Assembly (NCBI RefSeq): GCF_001411805.1
Contig: NZ_CP007213.1
Coordinates: forward strand, 1,240,001-1,304,000
Length of the DNA: 64,000 nt
Origin: Burkholderia plantarii
GTDB taxonomy: Bacteria > Pseudomonadota > Gammaproteobacteria > Burkholderiales > Burkholderiaceae
Reading direction: 5' to 3'
Of the stretch, positions 1-9,571 are shown one piece after another (position 1 is the first letter of the stretch; every line of letters starts with the position of its first letter). The position numbers and the translations under genes were made by a program. The notes beneath the pieces were generated by a model. It was given only the letters and a program-made list of their open reading frames with translations. It made no database searches and was not told the DNA's origin.

Positions 1-2512
1 TGGCGGCGGCCGAGTCCGGGGGCGGCGGGTTCGCGGCCTGGCGCGGCGCCGTCGCGTGGCTCGCGCGGCTTGCGTTCGCGGCCTGCGTCGCCGGCGCGGC
101 CTTTGCGCGTCTGGCGGCGTTCGCCGGCTTGGTCGAGGCCGGCCCGTCGATGGTCTGGTCGGCGCCGGCCGCATCGGTCGCCGGTGGCGCGCCGCCATCG
201 CTGGCCATGCCGCGTGCCACGTGATCCGTCGACGCTTTTGGATTCGCCTTCGTGCCTGCCGTCCCCCCCGCGCGCGCCGCGTCGATCGCGCGCGAGGCCG
301 CCGGCCCCGCCGCGTCGAGTTCGCCCTGTTCGAGCAGCGCGTCGATTTGCGCGCGCAGCCGCGCCACGCCGACCGACAACTCGTCGCTGCGCCCCGGCGC
401 CTCGCCGAGCCAGAACGGGATGTTCGGCGCCTGCCCGCGCGCGTCCTCCACGCGCACGCGGCCCGACTCCACGCGCAGGATCCGGTACGACTGGTTGCCG
501 AGCTGGAACACGTCGCCGGCTAGGCTTTCCACCGCGAAATCCTCGTTGACGGTGCCGATCTGCGTTCCCTGCGGTTCGAGCAGCACCGAGTAGTCGGCGC
601 TGTCGGGGATCGTGCCGCCCGAGGTCACGGCGGTCAGCCGCGCGCCGCGTTTGGCACGCACCGTGCCGGTGCTGCTGTCGCGATGCAGGTAGGCGCGGCG
701 TGCGCCGAGCCGGTTCGAGAAGCCGTCGGCCAGCATCGCCAGCACTTCGTCGAAGCGCTCGCGCGACAGGTCCGCATAGGGCGCGGCATGCGTGAAGCGC
801 CGCCAGAGTTCGGTCTCGTCCCATTCCGCGCAGACCACCTCGGCCACGATCTGCTGCGCGAGCACGTCGAGCGGCGCGCGCGGCACGCGCAGCCGGTCGA
901 GTTCGCCGCGCGCCACGCAGTCGAGCAGCGCCGCGCACTCCACCAGCTCGTCGCGTGACAGCGGGAACAGGCGCCCCTTCGGCGTGCCGCCGACCTGGTG
1001 GCCCGAGCGCCCGACGCGCTGCAGGAACGGCGCGATGCCGCGCGGCGAGCCGATCTGGCAGACCAGCTCGACGTCGCCGATATCGATGCCGAGTTCGAGC
1101 GAGGCGGTGGCGACGAGCAGCTTCAGCTTGCCGTGCTTGAGGCGCTGCTCGGCGTCGAAGCGATATTCCTTGGCGAGGCTGCCGTGGTGCGCGGCGATCA
1201 CGTCGTGGCCGAGCCGCTCGCCGAGATGGCGCGCGAGCCGCTCGGCCATGCGCCGGGTGTTGACGAACACGAGCGTCGTGCGATGCGCGGCCGCCAACTC
1301 GGCGATGCGGTCGTAGACGCGCTCCCAGACGTCGTTGGCCATCACCGGCTCGAGCGGCACGGGCGGCAGTTCGAGCGCGAGATCGCGCGCGCGCGCGTGG
1401 CCGACGTCGACGATCGCGCAGTCGGCGGGCGAGGCCGCCGTGGTCGATGGCGTTGCGTCAATCGTGGCCGCCGGATCGGCGCCGGCCGCGCGCTTGCGTT
1501 GGCGTTTGCCCGCCGCCGGTTTTTCGGACGCGCCGGATTCGCCGGATTCATCGGCGCGCGCGGCATCGGGGGCGATTGCGTCCGCCGCGGCGTCATCCAC
1601 TCCACCCGCCGGCCGGTCCCGCGCCGCATCCTTGCCGCCCACCAGGAACCGCGCGACCAGCCCTATCGGCCGCTGCGTGGCCGACAGCCCGATGCGCGGC
1701 AGCGGCCGGCCCACCAGCGCGTCGAGCCGTTCAAGTGTGAGCGACAGGTGGCTGCCGCGCTTGTTGCCGGCCAGCGCGTGGATCTCGTCGACGATCACGG
1801 TGCGTACCGTCGAGAGCATGCGCCGCCCCGATTCCGACGACAGCAGCACGTACAGCGACTCGGGCGTGGTCACGAGGATATGCGGCGCGCGCTTGCGCAG
1901 CGCGCTGCGTTCGGCCTGCGTGGTGTCGCCGGTGCGCACGGCGGTGCGGATCTCGGGCACCGGCAGGCCGAGCCGCGCGAGTTCGTGCGCGATGCCGGCG
2001 AGCGGCGCGTCGAGGTTCACGCGGATGTCGTTCGACAGCGCCTTGAGCGGCGACACGTACACCACCAGCGTCTCGTCGGGCAGCATGCCGTCGTGGGCGA
2101 GCGCGTCGCGCACCAGATCGTCGATCGCGCAGAGGAACGCCGTGAGGGTCTTGCCCGAGCCGGTGGGCGCGGCCACCAGCGTCGAGCGGCCAGCCTTGAT
2201 TAGCGGCCAGGCGCGCGCCTGCGCTTCGGTGGTCGCGCTGAACGTGCGCGAGAACCAGCCGGCGACGGCCGGATGGAACGCGGCGAGCGGCGCGGCGGCC
2301 GGGAGGGCGGCGGTGGCATCCCTCGAAACGGCAACGGGTACGGGCAACGGATCGGGCAAGTGGATAAGCGTGACGCAGGGTGAAGGATCGACGTCCAGTG
2401 TGCCAGACCCGCGAGGCGTCTGCCGGGGGCCGGATCGGGACGATTCGGGACCGATCCGGGACGGTCCGCCTGCGAGGCAGGCTGCCAGCGGGCTGCCAGC
2501 GGGCACCTTCAC
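1..2512 (-). CDS. lhr: Lhr-type ATP-dependent helicase, C-terminus beyond window
   Basis: Superfamily 2 DEAD/DEAH helicase of the large Lhr type, which unwinds nucleic acid with ATP and is usually placed in DNA repair or RNA metabolism. Reading the minus strand, the conserved part begins near 2290 ([13 protein letters not shown]). It continues with Walker A TGSGKT near 2160, a DEIH box at about 1780-1791, SATQRP near 1690, TLVFVNTR near 1270 and the GRSGHQ motif VI near 1000. The protein runs off the window at base 1. A charged, Ala-rich insert (about 1440-1650) separates motif III from the second RecA lobe, and the tail at 1-310 is Ala/Pro-rich. The start is uncertain: the frame is open to a GTG at 2512, but a TTG at 2359 is closer to the conserved region. 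Confidence 0.88.
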   Translation of the reverse strand, partial: MKVPAGSPLAACLAGGPSRIGPESSRSGPRQTPRGSGTLDVDPSPCVTLIHLPDPLPVPVAVSRDATAALPAAAPLAAFHPAVAGWFSRTFSATTEAQARAWPLIKAGRSTLVAAPTGSGKTLTAFLCAIDDLVRDALAHDGMLPDETLVVYVSPLKALSNDIRVNLDAPLAGIAHELARLGLPVPEIRTAVRTGDTTQAERSALRKRAPHILVTTPESLYVLLSSESGRRMLSTVRTVIVDEIHALAGNKRGSHLSLTLERLDALVGRPLPRIGLSATQRPIGLVARFLVGGKDAARDRPAGGVDDAAADAIAPDAARADESGESGASEKPAAGKRQRKRAAGADPAATIDATPSTTAASPADCAIVDVGHARARDLALELPPVPLEPVMANDVWERVYDRIAELAAAHRTTLVFVNTRRMAERLARHLGERLGHDVIAAHHGSLAKEYRFDAEQRLKHGKLKLLVATASLELGIDIGDVELVCQIGSPRGIAPFLQRVGRSGHQVGGTPKGRLFPLSRDELVECAALLDCVARGELDRLRVPRAPLDVLAQQIVAEVVCAEWDETELWRRFTHAAPYADLSRERFDEVLAMLADGFSNRLGARRAYLHRDSSTGTVRAKRGARLTAVTSGGTIPDSADYSVLLEPQGTQIGTVNEDFAVESLAGDVFQLGNQSYRILRVESGRVRVEDARGQAPNIPFWLGEAPGRSDELSVGVARLRAQIDALLEQGELDAAGPAASRAIDAARAGGTAGTKANPKASTDHVARGMASDGGAPPATDAAGADQTIDGPASTKPANAARRAKAAPATQAANASRASHATAPRQAANPPPPDSAAA

Positions 2513-2654
2513 GAGATGGGGGCAGGCGCGGCGATCGCAATGGCAGCTGGACCGATTGGCAGGCCCGACGTCGATTCGCTGCGCCGCGCGCATCGCACGA
2601 AGTCACGCCGGGCATCGTCCGCACCGCCCGCACCGCCCGCACCCAGCGCGGTAT

Positions 2655-3512
2655 TCAACCCGCTGCCTGGCGCCCCGGCTCGTAGAACAGCGCGAACAGC
2701 TCCGACTGGGAACTGACGCCGAGTTTCGCGTAGATATGTTTCTTGTGCGCGCGCACGGTCTCGAACGAGATCGTCAGCCGCTCGGCGATCGCGCGCGTCG
2801 AGAATCCGCTCAGGCCGAGCCGCACCACTTCCACCTCGCGCGCGGTCAGCGGCGCGTGCCCGCGCTGCTGCACGACGCGATCGAAATGCTCGACGTAGCC
2901 GGCCTCGTCGCGCGCGGCCACCGCCGCGGCGGCATCGACGGCCTCCACGGGGCCGGCCGCAGCGCTTTGCGCGCTGCCGCCGGTAAAGGTTTCGTAAGGC
3001 AGGCGCTGGCGCATCAGCGCGATCACCCACGGCGCCACCAGCGCGAAGGTGGCGAGATCGCGCTCGCCGTAGCGGCGCGTCGCGCCGAGCGAGAAGATCA
3101 GCGTGTGGCTGGCGTCGATCGCATGATTGAATTGCACCTCGTCGCCGATGATGTTGCGCTTGAAATAGCGCTGGTAATAGTCGGTCATCCTGAAGTTGTC
3201 GGGCGCGACCGATTCGAGCGTGACGAGCCCCGAGGCGGGCCGCTCGCAGGCGGCGATATAGAACGGGTCGAGCTGGTAGAGCGCGCCGAGGTAGCTCTGG
3301 AACATCTGGTCGACGGTGCCGTCCGGCGTCGGCGATTCGGCGCACACGAGCGGCGCGCGATCGCGCGCGAACAGCAGCCCGACCCAGTTGTCGAACGGCG
3401 CGAAGCGCTGCAGCACGCGGGCGAGGCGGGTCCAGAAGTCGGCGCTGTCGATCGCGTCGATCAGCGTCGCGACGTGATGGTGGAACGCGAGATCCTGCCA
3501 GTCGAGTTCCAT
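2655..3512 (-). CDS. LuxR-family transcriptional regulator
   Basis: About 285 residues. The N-terminal two thirds have no clear catalytic motif and probably form a sensory domain. The C-terminal 65 residues are a typical LuxR/FixJ helix-turn-helix: LTAREVEVVRLGLSGFST, then the recognition helix region ISFETVRAHKKHIYAKLGV. Start ATG at 3512 is chosen because GGAGG lies 7 nt upstream; the frame remains open further upstream without a better signal. It is divergent from the amidase at 3649 and its 136-bp upstream region is shared with that gene, so it probably controls the amidase/permease pair. No acyl-homoserine-lactone-binding signature was recognised, so the ligand is unknown. Confidence 0.85.
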   Translation of the reverse strand: MELDWQDLAFHHHVATLIDAIDSADFWTRLARVLQRFAPFDNWVGLLFARDRAPLVCAESPTPDGTVDQMFQSYLGALYQLDPFYIAACERPASGLVTLESVAPDNFRMTDYYQRYFKRNIIGDEVQFNHAIDASHTLIFSLGATRRYGERDLATFALVAPWVIALMRQRLPYETFTGGSAQSAAAGPVEAVDAAAAVAARDEAGYVEHFDRVVQQRGHAPLTAREVEVVRLGLSGFSTRAIAERLTISFETVRAHKKHIYAKLGVSSQSELFALFYEPGRQAAG

Positions 3513-3648
3513 GTGTCCTCCGATCGTGGTAACCCAGGTGGGGAATTCCTGGACAAAAATAACGTCCCGATAATAGCGCCACGCCGCAGCCCGAGCGGCC
3601 GGCGAATGCGAGCGCGAGTCTATCGGCCCGCCATACTGGAGGCAAGCA

Positions 3649-4497
3649 ATGCAAATCGAACTCGCCCAGATTCCGGTCGCGGACGGCATCGTCGCACCGA
3701 ACCTGGCCCGCGTGACCGAGGTGATCCGCGCGCGGCGCGACGGCACCGACCTGATCGTCTTCCCCGAGACCACGCTGACGGGCTTTCCGACGCGCGAGAA
3801 CGTGCGCGACGTGGCCGAGGCCATCGACGGCCCGTCGATCGCCGCGGTGCGCGAGGCGGCCCGCGCGGCCGGGGTGGGCGTGGCGGTGGGCTTCGCGGAG
3901 CGCGACGGCGAGCGCTGCTTCAACACCACGTTGCTGATCGACGCGCGCGGCGAGATCGCGCTGCGCTACCGGAAAACCCACCTCTGGGCGTCCGACGTCG
4001 GCGTGTTCGAACCCGGCGATCGCTACGCCGTCTGCGAATTCAACGGCCTGACGGTGGGCCTGCTGATCTGCTACGACATCGAGTTCCCGGAGACGGCGCG
4101 CGCCATCGCCTCGCTCGGCGCCGACCTGCTGATCGTGACCAACGGCAACATGGATCCGTTCGGCCCCGTGCATCGCCGCGCGATCGTCGCGCGCGCGATG
4201 GAAAACCAGATGTTCGCGGCGCTCGTGAACCGGATCGGCGACGGCGACGACAACCTGAGCTTCCCCGGCGAGTCGGCGCTGATCGGCCCGTCGGGCGACG
4301 TGCTGGGCGAGTTGCGCGGCGAGGACGCGGTGCTGTGCGTGACGCTCGATCCGGCGCTGCTCGCCGTGAGCCGCGAGCACTACAGCTATCTGCACGACGC
4401 GCGCGTGGGCCTCGTGCTCGAGGACGATCCGCAGGATGCCGCGGCGGTGCCAGCCGCGCCGTTCGACGGACGCGGCCGCGTGATCCGCGCGCGCTGA
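3649..4497 (+). CDS. Carbon-nitrogen hydrolase (nitrilase superfamily amidase)
   Basis: 282-residue cytoplasmic enzyme with the complete nitrilase-superfamily Glu-Lys-Cys triad: Glu40 in IVFPET, Lys108 in YRKTHLW, Cys140 in LLICYDIEFPE. The CYDIEFPE form is typical of amidases/omega-amidases rather than true nitrilases, so it probably hydrolyses an amide or carbamoyl compound; the substrate cannot be read from sequence. RBS: GGAGG in ACTGGAGGCAAGCA before the ATG. It is followed 288 bp later by an APC permease on the same strand and preceded by a divergent LuxR regulator, which suggests a small uptake-and-hydrolysis cassette for an amino acid amide or amine derivative. Confidence 0.88.
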   Translation: MQIELAQIPVADGIVAPNLARVTEVIRARRDGTDLIVFPETTLTGFPTRENVRDVAEAIDGPSIAAVREAARAAGVGVAVGFAERDGERCFNTTLLIDARGEIALRYRKTHLWASDVGVFEPGDRYAVCEFNGLTVGLLICYDIEFPETARAIASLGADLLIVTNGNMDPFGPVHRRAIVARAMENQMFAALVNRIGDGDDNLSFPGESALIGPSGDVLGELRGEDAVLCVTLDPALLAVSREHYSYLHDARVGLVLEDDPQDAAAVPAAPFDGRGRVIRAR

Positions 4498-4785
4498 GCG
4501 GCGCGCGGGCGCCCCGGCGTGTCCTTCGCGGGGCACCGCCGGGCGCGCCGGCGCAGATGATCCGCCGCGCGCTTTGCATCGTTTCGCTTTTTGTTTTCCG
4601 TGGTTCGTCGCAGTTCGTCGTAGTTTGCTTTTCGCAGTCCGTTTTCGTCGTACCCACCCTGATCCCCCATGCCGCCGCCGCGGCGACCGGGCGTGCCGAC
4701 CGGCCACGCCGTCACGCGGCGCGACGCCGTGCAACCTGGTGTTTTGCGTTCGGACGCGCCTCGCGCGTTCACAGGAGACCCGACC

Positions 4786-6141
4786 ATGACTCAATCCTCC
4801 CCGTCGCGGCCCGCGGCCGGACACGCGCCGCACCTGAAGCGCGCGCTCGGCCTGCCGTCCGTGCTGCTGTTCGGCCTCGCCTACATGGCCCCGCTGATCG
4901 TCTACGGCACCTACGGCGTGCTGGCCGGCGCGAGCCGGGACACGGCCGCGCTCGCCTATCTGCTCGCGCTGATCGCGATCGTGTTCACCGCGCTCAGCTA
5001 CGGCAAGCTCGCGCGGCTGTTCCCGGTGGCGGGCTCGGCCTACACCTATACGCGCAAGACCTTCAACGCGCATCTGGGTTTCCTGATCGGCTGGGCCACG
5101 CTGCTCGATTATTTCTTCCTGCCGATGGTGATCTGGCTGATCGGCGCGGCCTATCTGGGCGCGGCGTTCCCGTCGATTCCGGCGTGGCTCTGGATCGTCG
5201 CGTTCATCGTGCTGACCAGCGCGCTGAACATCCTCGGCATCGAGCTCGCGAACCGCTTCAACATCGTGTTGATGCTGGTGCAGCTGGTGATCGTCGCGCT
5301 GTTCGTGGTGCTGTGCTGCCACTACGCGCTGGCCGCGGCGGGGCCGGGCGGGCTGGCCGCCGCGCAGCCGTTCTTCAACGCCCGCGTGCCGCTGTCGGCC
5401 ACCATGGCCGGCGCCGCGATCGCCGCGTATTCGTATCTCGGCTTCGACGCCGTCTCGACGCTGACCGAGGAAACCGTCGACCCCGAGCGGACGATTCCGC
5501 GCGCGATCGTGCTGATCGCGCTGATCGGCGGCGCGATCTTCGTGATCGCGGCCTACACGCTGCAGCTCGCGCATCCGGGCGCCGTGTTCAAGGATCCCGA
5601 TTCGGCCGCGTTCGAAATCGCGAAGAAAGTGGGCGGCGACCTGTTCGTGTCGGTGTTCCTCGCCGGGCTGATCCTCGCGCAGTTCGCCTCCGGGATCTCG
5701 GCGCAGGCCAGCGTCGGCCGGCTGCTCTACGCGATGGGCCGCGACGAGGTGCTGCCGCGCCGGATCTTCGGCTACATCCACCCGCGCTTCCAGACGCCGG
5801 CGCTCAACATCGCGTTCGCCGGCGTGGTCGGGCTGATCGCGCTAAAGCTCGACGTGGCCACCTCCACCTCGTTCATCAACTTCGGCGCGTTCCTCGCGTT
5901 CACGGCCGTCAACCTCTGCGTGATGCGCCAGTACCTGACCACGCCGCCGGCGCAGCGCCGCTTCGGGCCGATCGGCGGGCTGCTGTTCCCGGCGCTCGGC
6001 GCGATCGCCGACGTCTGGCTGCTGGTGAGCCTCGAGAAATCGGCGCTCGTGCTTGGCGCGATCTGGTTCGTGCTCGGGCTCGTCTATCTCGGCTGGCTGA
6101 CGCGCGGCTTCCGGCAGGCGCCGCCTGAAATCGCGGTCTGA
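4786..6141 (+). CDS. APC-superfamily amino acid/amine permease
   Basis: 451-residue inner-membrane transporter of the amino acid-polyamine-organocation superfamily with about 12 hydrophobic segments. The first begins after a short basic N-terminus at LPSVLLFGLAYMAPLIVYGTY, where the broken helix 1 of APC carriers binds the substrate amine/carboxylate. GFDAVSTLTEE in the middle is a conserved APC loop. The ATG at 4786 is preferred because AGGAG lies 8 nt upstream; an in-frame start at 4669 would add a Pro/Arg-rich extension without an RBS. Same strand as the amidase ending at 4497; the 288-bp gap holds T-rich sequence but no clear hairpin, so co-transcription is possible. Substrate unknown. 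Confidence 0.86.
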   Translation: MTQSSPSRPAAGHAPHLKRALGLPSVLLFGLAYMAPLIVYGTYGVLAGASRDTAALAYLLALIAIVFTALSYGKLARLFPVAGSAYTYTRKTFNAHLGFLIGWATLLDYFFLPMVIWLIGAAYLGAAFPSIPAWLWIVAFIVLTSALNILGIELANRFNIVLMLVQLVIVALFVVLCCHYALAAAGPGGLAAAQPFFNARVPLSATMAGAAIAAYSYLGFDAVSTLTEETVDPERTIPRAIVLIALIGGAIFVIAAYTLQLAHPGAVFKDPDSAAFEIAKKVGGDLFVSVFLAGLILAQFASGISAQASVGRLLYAMGRDEVLPRRIFGYIHPRFQTPALNIAFAGVVGLIALKLDVATSTSFINFGAFLAFTAVNLCVMRQYLTTPPAQRRFGPIGGLLFPALGAIADVWLLVSLEKSALVLGAIWFVLGLVYLGWLTRGFRQAPPEIAV

Positions 6142-6304
6142 TGCGCTGGCGGCGCGACCCGGCGAAAGCCGTGGCGAACGGATCGCGCCGGGGGCCGCCG
6201 CCTCGATTATCGATGCGCTGCAAGCCGTTCCCCGCCGCCTTACAATCGACGCGCGTGATGTGCGGCCGGCCCGCGCGAGGCCGGCTCGAATGAAGGAGAT
6301 GCAA

Positions 6305-6931
6305 GTGGTGGATCTGCAGACGCTCGGCACGTTCGTCGTGATCATGGTGGGGCTGTTCCTGGTGCCGGGGCCGGCGGTGCTGCTGGTGCTGTCACGCACC
6401 GCGCAGGGCGGGCGCCGCGCCGGCGTGATGACGAGCATCGGCGTGGCGATCGGCGATTTCCTGCATGCCATCGCGGCGGCGGCCGGCCTGTCGGCGCTGC
6501 TGATGACCTCGGCGCTGGCCTTCAACGCGGTCAAGTACGTGGGCGCCGCGTATCTGTTCCATCTCGGCTGGCGTGCGTGGCGCGAGCCGGCCGGCGACGC
6601 GCGGCTGCCCGTGCTGGCCGGCGTCACGCCGATGCGTGCCTGCCTGCAGGCGGTGGTCACCGAGCTGCTGAATCCGAAGACGGCGCTGTTCTTCATCGCG
6701 TTCCTGCCGCAGTTCGTGCATCCGGAGCGCGGTCAGGCGTTCCTGCAGTTCCTCGAACTCGGCCTGGTGTTCGCGGTGGGCGGCGCACTCTATACCGTGC
6801 TGCTCGTCATGGCGCTGCGGCCGCTGCGCCATCTGCTCGGCCGGCTGCCGGCGCTGCGCCGCCTGCAGGGCAAGCTGATCGGCACGCTGCTGATCGGGCT
6901 CGGGCTCAAGGTCGCCGCGCAGAGTCGCTAG
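6305..6931 (+). CDS. LysE/RhtB-family amino acid exporter
   Basis: Small inner-membrane protein of about 208 residues with six hydrophobic segments. The family signature VPGPAVLLVLSRTAQGGRRAG follows the first helix and ELLNPKTALFF marks the middle of the protein. LysE/RhtB proteins export amino acids or derivatives by proton exchange; the cargo here is unknown. The start is a choice between ATG 6290, ATG 6299 and GTG 6305/6308. AAGGAG at 6293-6298 would be a correctly spaced RBS only for the GTG at 6305 (6 nt) or 6308 (9 nt), so 6305 is used. A TACAAT -10 element at 6241-6246 fits a promoter just upstream. Confidence 0.84.
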   Translation: MVDLQTLGTFVVIMVGLFLVPGPAVLLVLSRTAQGGRRAGVMTSIGVAIGDFLHAIAAAAGLSALLMTSALAFNAVKYVGAAYLFHLGWRAWREPAGDARLPVLAGVTPMRACLQAVVTELLNPKTALFFIAFLPQFVHPERGQAFLQFLELGLVFAVGGALYTVLLVMALRPLRHLLGRLPALRRLQGKLIGTLLIGLGLKVAAQSR

Positions 6932-6943
6932 GCGGCCGGCGAG

Positions 6944-6972
6944 GCAGGCGGGCCGTTCGAAGGCCCGCTTGC
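6944..6972. terminator. Hairpin between convergent genes
   Basis: An 11-bp stem (44-54 pairing with 62-72 of this stretch, one G-U) with the 7-nt loop GTTCGAA. It lies just after the LysE stop and before the end of the convergent gene at 7050. There is no T-tract, so it is a weak or bidirectional terminator candidate. Confidence 0.5.
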
Positions 6973-7049
6973 GGCCGGTGCCGTTCCCAGCGGGCGCGCC
7001 GGCCGCCGTCGCATCAGGTTGCACACACCGCCTGCCGTCGCGGCGCCGG

Positions 7050-7568
7050 TCACACCATCCTCAGCCATCTCAGCCAGTGTTCGAGCAGTGCATCGCGCTG
7101 CCACGCAGCCTGCGCGACCCATAACGCCCCCACCCACGCGAGCGTGACGACGATCAGGTCGCAGCGTCCGCTCTTCCACCAGTTCAGCGAATGCCGCTGC
7201 AGGATCCACGGCACGCCGAGCGGATTCGGCCAGTCGGCGAGCAGGTGCATGAGGCCGCCGCAGGCGAAGCCGAACAATGGCGGTGCCCACGGATGCCGCG
7301 CGCGCAGCGAGCGGTCCGCGAACCACAGCAGCGCGAGCCAGCCGAGCCCCCAGTGCGTCGCGGTGCGATGCTTGATCCAGAGGCGTCGCCGGCGCGTCCA
7401 CCACGCCACCTCGAGCCAGTCCGGCGCGGTGCCGCCCGCCACGCCGGCGACGAACGCGGCCAGGCTGCCGGCATGCCACGGCCCGGCGGCACCCGCCTGC
7501 CAGACCAGCGCGGCGGCGATCAGGCCGGCGGCCCAGCCGGTCGCACGATGAGCGTTGTGTGATGCCAT
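7050..7568 (-). CDS. Membrane-bound metal-dependent hydrolase (YdjM/DUF457 family)
   Basis: 172-residue integral membrane protein resembling the YdjM/DUF457 'membrane-bound metal-dependent hydrolase' family. Residues consistent with the family's metal site are HNAHRATGW near the N-terminus, APDWLE, the KHRTATHW segment, and GLMHLLADWPNPLG further on. Such His/Asp pairs within membrane helices are the family hallmark; the reaction is not established. The ATG at 7568 starts the conserved sequence directly; an upstream in-frame ATG at 7742 would add a Cys/Arg-rich stretch unlike the family. It is convergent with the LysE gene and has no obvious functional partner. Confidence 0.8.
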   Translation of the reverse strand: MASHNAHRATGWAAGLIAAALVWQAGAAGPWHAGSLAAFVAGVAGGTAPDWLEVAWWTRRRRLWIKHRTATHWGLGWLALLWFADRSLRARHPWAPPLFGFACGGLMHLLADWPNPLGVPWILQRHSLNWWKSGRCDLIVVTLAWVGALWVAQAAWQRDALLEHWLRWLRMV

Positions 7569-7837
7569 GCGGAACGAGGGTGGCGAAGGTTGCGCTGCAA
7601 AAATCAGGGGCGCCATCTTCTCAGATCGGCACGCGCCGCGATACGTCCGGCAGCGAATATTTCGCTGTTGTCCGCATCGGCCGATAACGCCACCGAACCG
7701 CCGCGAGCCTTGCCGCTGGCACCGAAAGTTGCAGCGCATCATGCGCCACGCCGTTTTGTTTTCGCGTGCCGGCTCATGCTATAAGCGCAAATCGGCCTTG
7801 CTTCAGCCCACCAATGACACTTCATGAGGGATGCGCA

Positions 7838-9571
7838 ATGATCGTCACGCTTCATGTCACGCTTCATCGTTTCAGGATTTCCGCCGCCGCGGCCTGCTTC
7901 GGCGCGGCCGTCGCCGGTTTCGCGCCGGCCGCGCCCGCGTTCGCCAAGACTTCGTTGCATGCGCAACTAACAGCGGCGGCCGTGGCGGTTGCCGACCAAT
8001 ACAGCGCCGATGCCGCCCAGGCCATCTTCAAGGAGGGCGGCAACGCGGTGGACGCCGCGGTCGCGATCGCCTTCACGCTGGCCGTCACCTATCCCGAGGC
8101 CGGCAACATCGGCGGCGGCGGGTTCATGACGCTGTTGGTCGGCGGCAAACCCTACTTCCTCGACTATCGCGAGCGCGCGCCGCTCGCGGCCACCCGCGAC
8201 ATGTACCTCGACAAGGACGGCAACGTGATCAAGGGCATGAGCCTGGTCGGGCCGCGCGCGGTGGGCGTGCCGGGCACCGTGGCCGGCATGTGGGAGGCGC
8301 AGAAGCGCTTCGGCAAGCTGAGCTGGCGGCAGGTGCTGGCGCCCGCGATCCACTACGCGAAGGACGGCTTCGTGGTGGACGAGCAGCTCGCGCGGCGCCG
8401 CGACGACGCGTCGAAGGAGTTCGGCGGCAAGACCAACTTCGATCGCTTCTTCGGCGCGATGAAGGCCGGCCGGCCGTTCCGCCAGCCCGATCTGGCCGCC
8501 GTGCTGCAGCGGATCTCGGCGCAGGGCGCGAAGGGCTTCTACGAAGGCCCGACCGCCGCGAGGATCGCCGCCGCGATGCAGCCCGGCGACGGCCTGATCA
8601 CCACCGAGGATCTCGCGCAGTACCGGGCCGTCTGGCGCCAGCCCGTGGAAGCCGGCTGGAACGGCTATCGCGTGATCACGGCGCCGCCGCCCAGCTCGGG
8701 CGGCGTGGGCCTCGTGCAGTTGCTGAAGATGAAGGCCGACCTCGCGGCCGACTTCAAGGGCGTGCCGCTGAACTCGGCGCAGTACGTTCACCTGATCGCC
8801 GAGATCGAGAAGCGCGTGTTCGCCGATCGCGCGCAGTATCTGGGCGATCCCGATTTCTACAAGGTGCCGGTGGCGCAGCTGATCGACGACGCCTATCTCG
8901 CCAAACGCGCGGCCGAGGTCAACCCCGACACGCCGTCCGACACCAAGAGCGTGCAGCCGGGGCTCGGCACGGGCATGCCCGAGAAGGCCGAGACCACGCA
9001 CTTTTCGGTGGTCGACAGGTGGGGCAACGCGGTGTCGAACACCTACACCATCAACGGCTATTTCGGCTCGGGCGTGGTGGCCGAGGGCACCGGCATCGTG
9101 CTCAACGACGAGATGGACGACTTCTCCGCGAAGCCCGGCGTGGCGAACATGTTCGGCGTGGTGGGCAGCGACGCGAACGCGATCGGGCCGAACAAGCGCC
9201 CGCTCTCGTCGATGTCGCCGACGATCCTGACGAAGGACGGCAAGGTCGCGCTCGTGATCGGCACGCCGGGCGGCTCGCGCATCTTCACCTCGATCTTCCA
9301 GGTGATCACCAACGTCTACGATTTCGACCTGCCGCTGAAGGAGGCCGTCGGCGCGTTCCGTTTCCACCATCAGCTGCTGCCGCCGAACACGATCTTCTGG
9401 GAGCCGTACCACCCGATCACGGGCGAGCTCGCGCAGCAGATCGAGGCGAAGGGCTACACGCTGAAGGGGCAGGACTTCAGCGGCGACATCCAGGTGATCC
9501 GCGTGGACGGCGGCACGCCGGAAGCGGTGGCCGACCCGCGCGGGCGCGGCGTCACGCGCGTGATTCGCTGA
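7838..9571 (+). CDS. ggt: Gamma-glutamyltransferase (periplasmic)
   Basis: 577-residue Ntn-hydrolase that transfers or hydrolyses the gamma-glutamyl group of glutathione and related peptides. It has an N-terminal signal peptide (hydrophobic to about residue 36, ending APAFA). The large subunit carries the GGNAVDAAVA and GNIGGGGF motifs. Autocatalytic cleavage is expected before Thr386 in ETTHFSVVDRWGNAVS, whose Thr becomes the nucleophile. The oxyanion-hole PLSSMSPT and the GTPGGSRI motif follow. The start at 7838 is set by GAGGG 7 nt upstream; an ATG at 7814 in the same frame has no RBS. Length and motifs are normal. The last 20 bp overlap the end of the convergent dihydrodipicolinate-synthase-like gene. 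Confidence 0.94.
   Translation: MIVTLHVTLHRFRISAAAACFGAAVAGFAPAAPAFAKTSLHAQLTAAAVAVADQYSADAAQAIFKEGGNAVDAAVAIAFTLAVTYPEAGNIGGGGFMTLLVGGKPYFLDYRERAPLAATRDMYLDKDGNVIKGMSLVGPRAVGVPGTVAGMWEAQKRFGKLSWRQVLAPAIHYAKDGFVVDEQLARRRDDASKEFGGKTNFDRFFGAMKAGRPFRQPDLAAVLQRISAQGAKGFYEGPTAARIAAAMQPGDGLITTEDLAQYRAVWRQPVEAGWNGYRVITAPPPSSGGVGLVQLLKMKADLAADFKGVPLNSAQYVHLIAEIEKRVFADRAQYLGDPDFYKVPVAQLIDDAYLAKRAAEVNPDTPSDTKSVQPGLGTGMPEKAETTHFSVVDRWGNAVSNTYTINGYFGSGVVAEGTGIVLNDEMDDFSAKPGVANMFGVVGSDANAIGPNKRPLSSMSPTILTKDGKVALVIGTPGGSRIFTSIFQVITNVYDFDLPLKEAVGAFRFHHQLLPPNTIFWEPYHPITGELAQQIEAKGYTLKGQDFSGDIQVIRVDGGTPEAVADPRGRGVTRVIR

Noticed and set aside
2509..5781. An about 1090-codon open frame on the minus strand
   Set aside because: Antisense to the amidase and permease genes, and composed of GC-rich codon noise.
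1335..6128. A very long open frame (about 1600 codons) on the plus strand crossing four genes
   Set aside because: The frame is Arg/Pro/Ala/Gly-rich, crosses true genes on both strands and has no motifs. Such frames are expected in GC-rich DNA.
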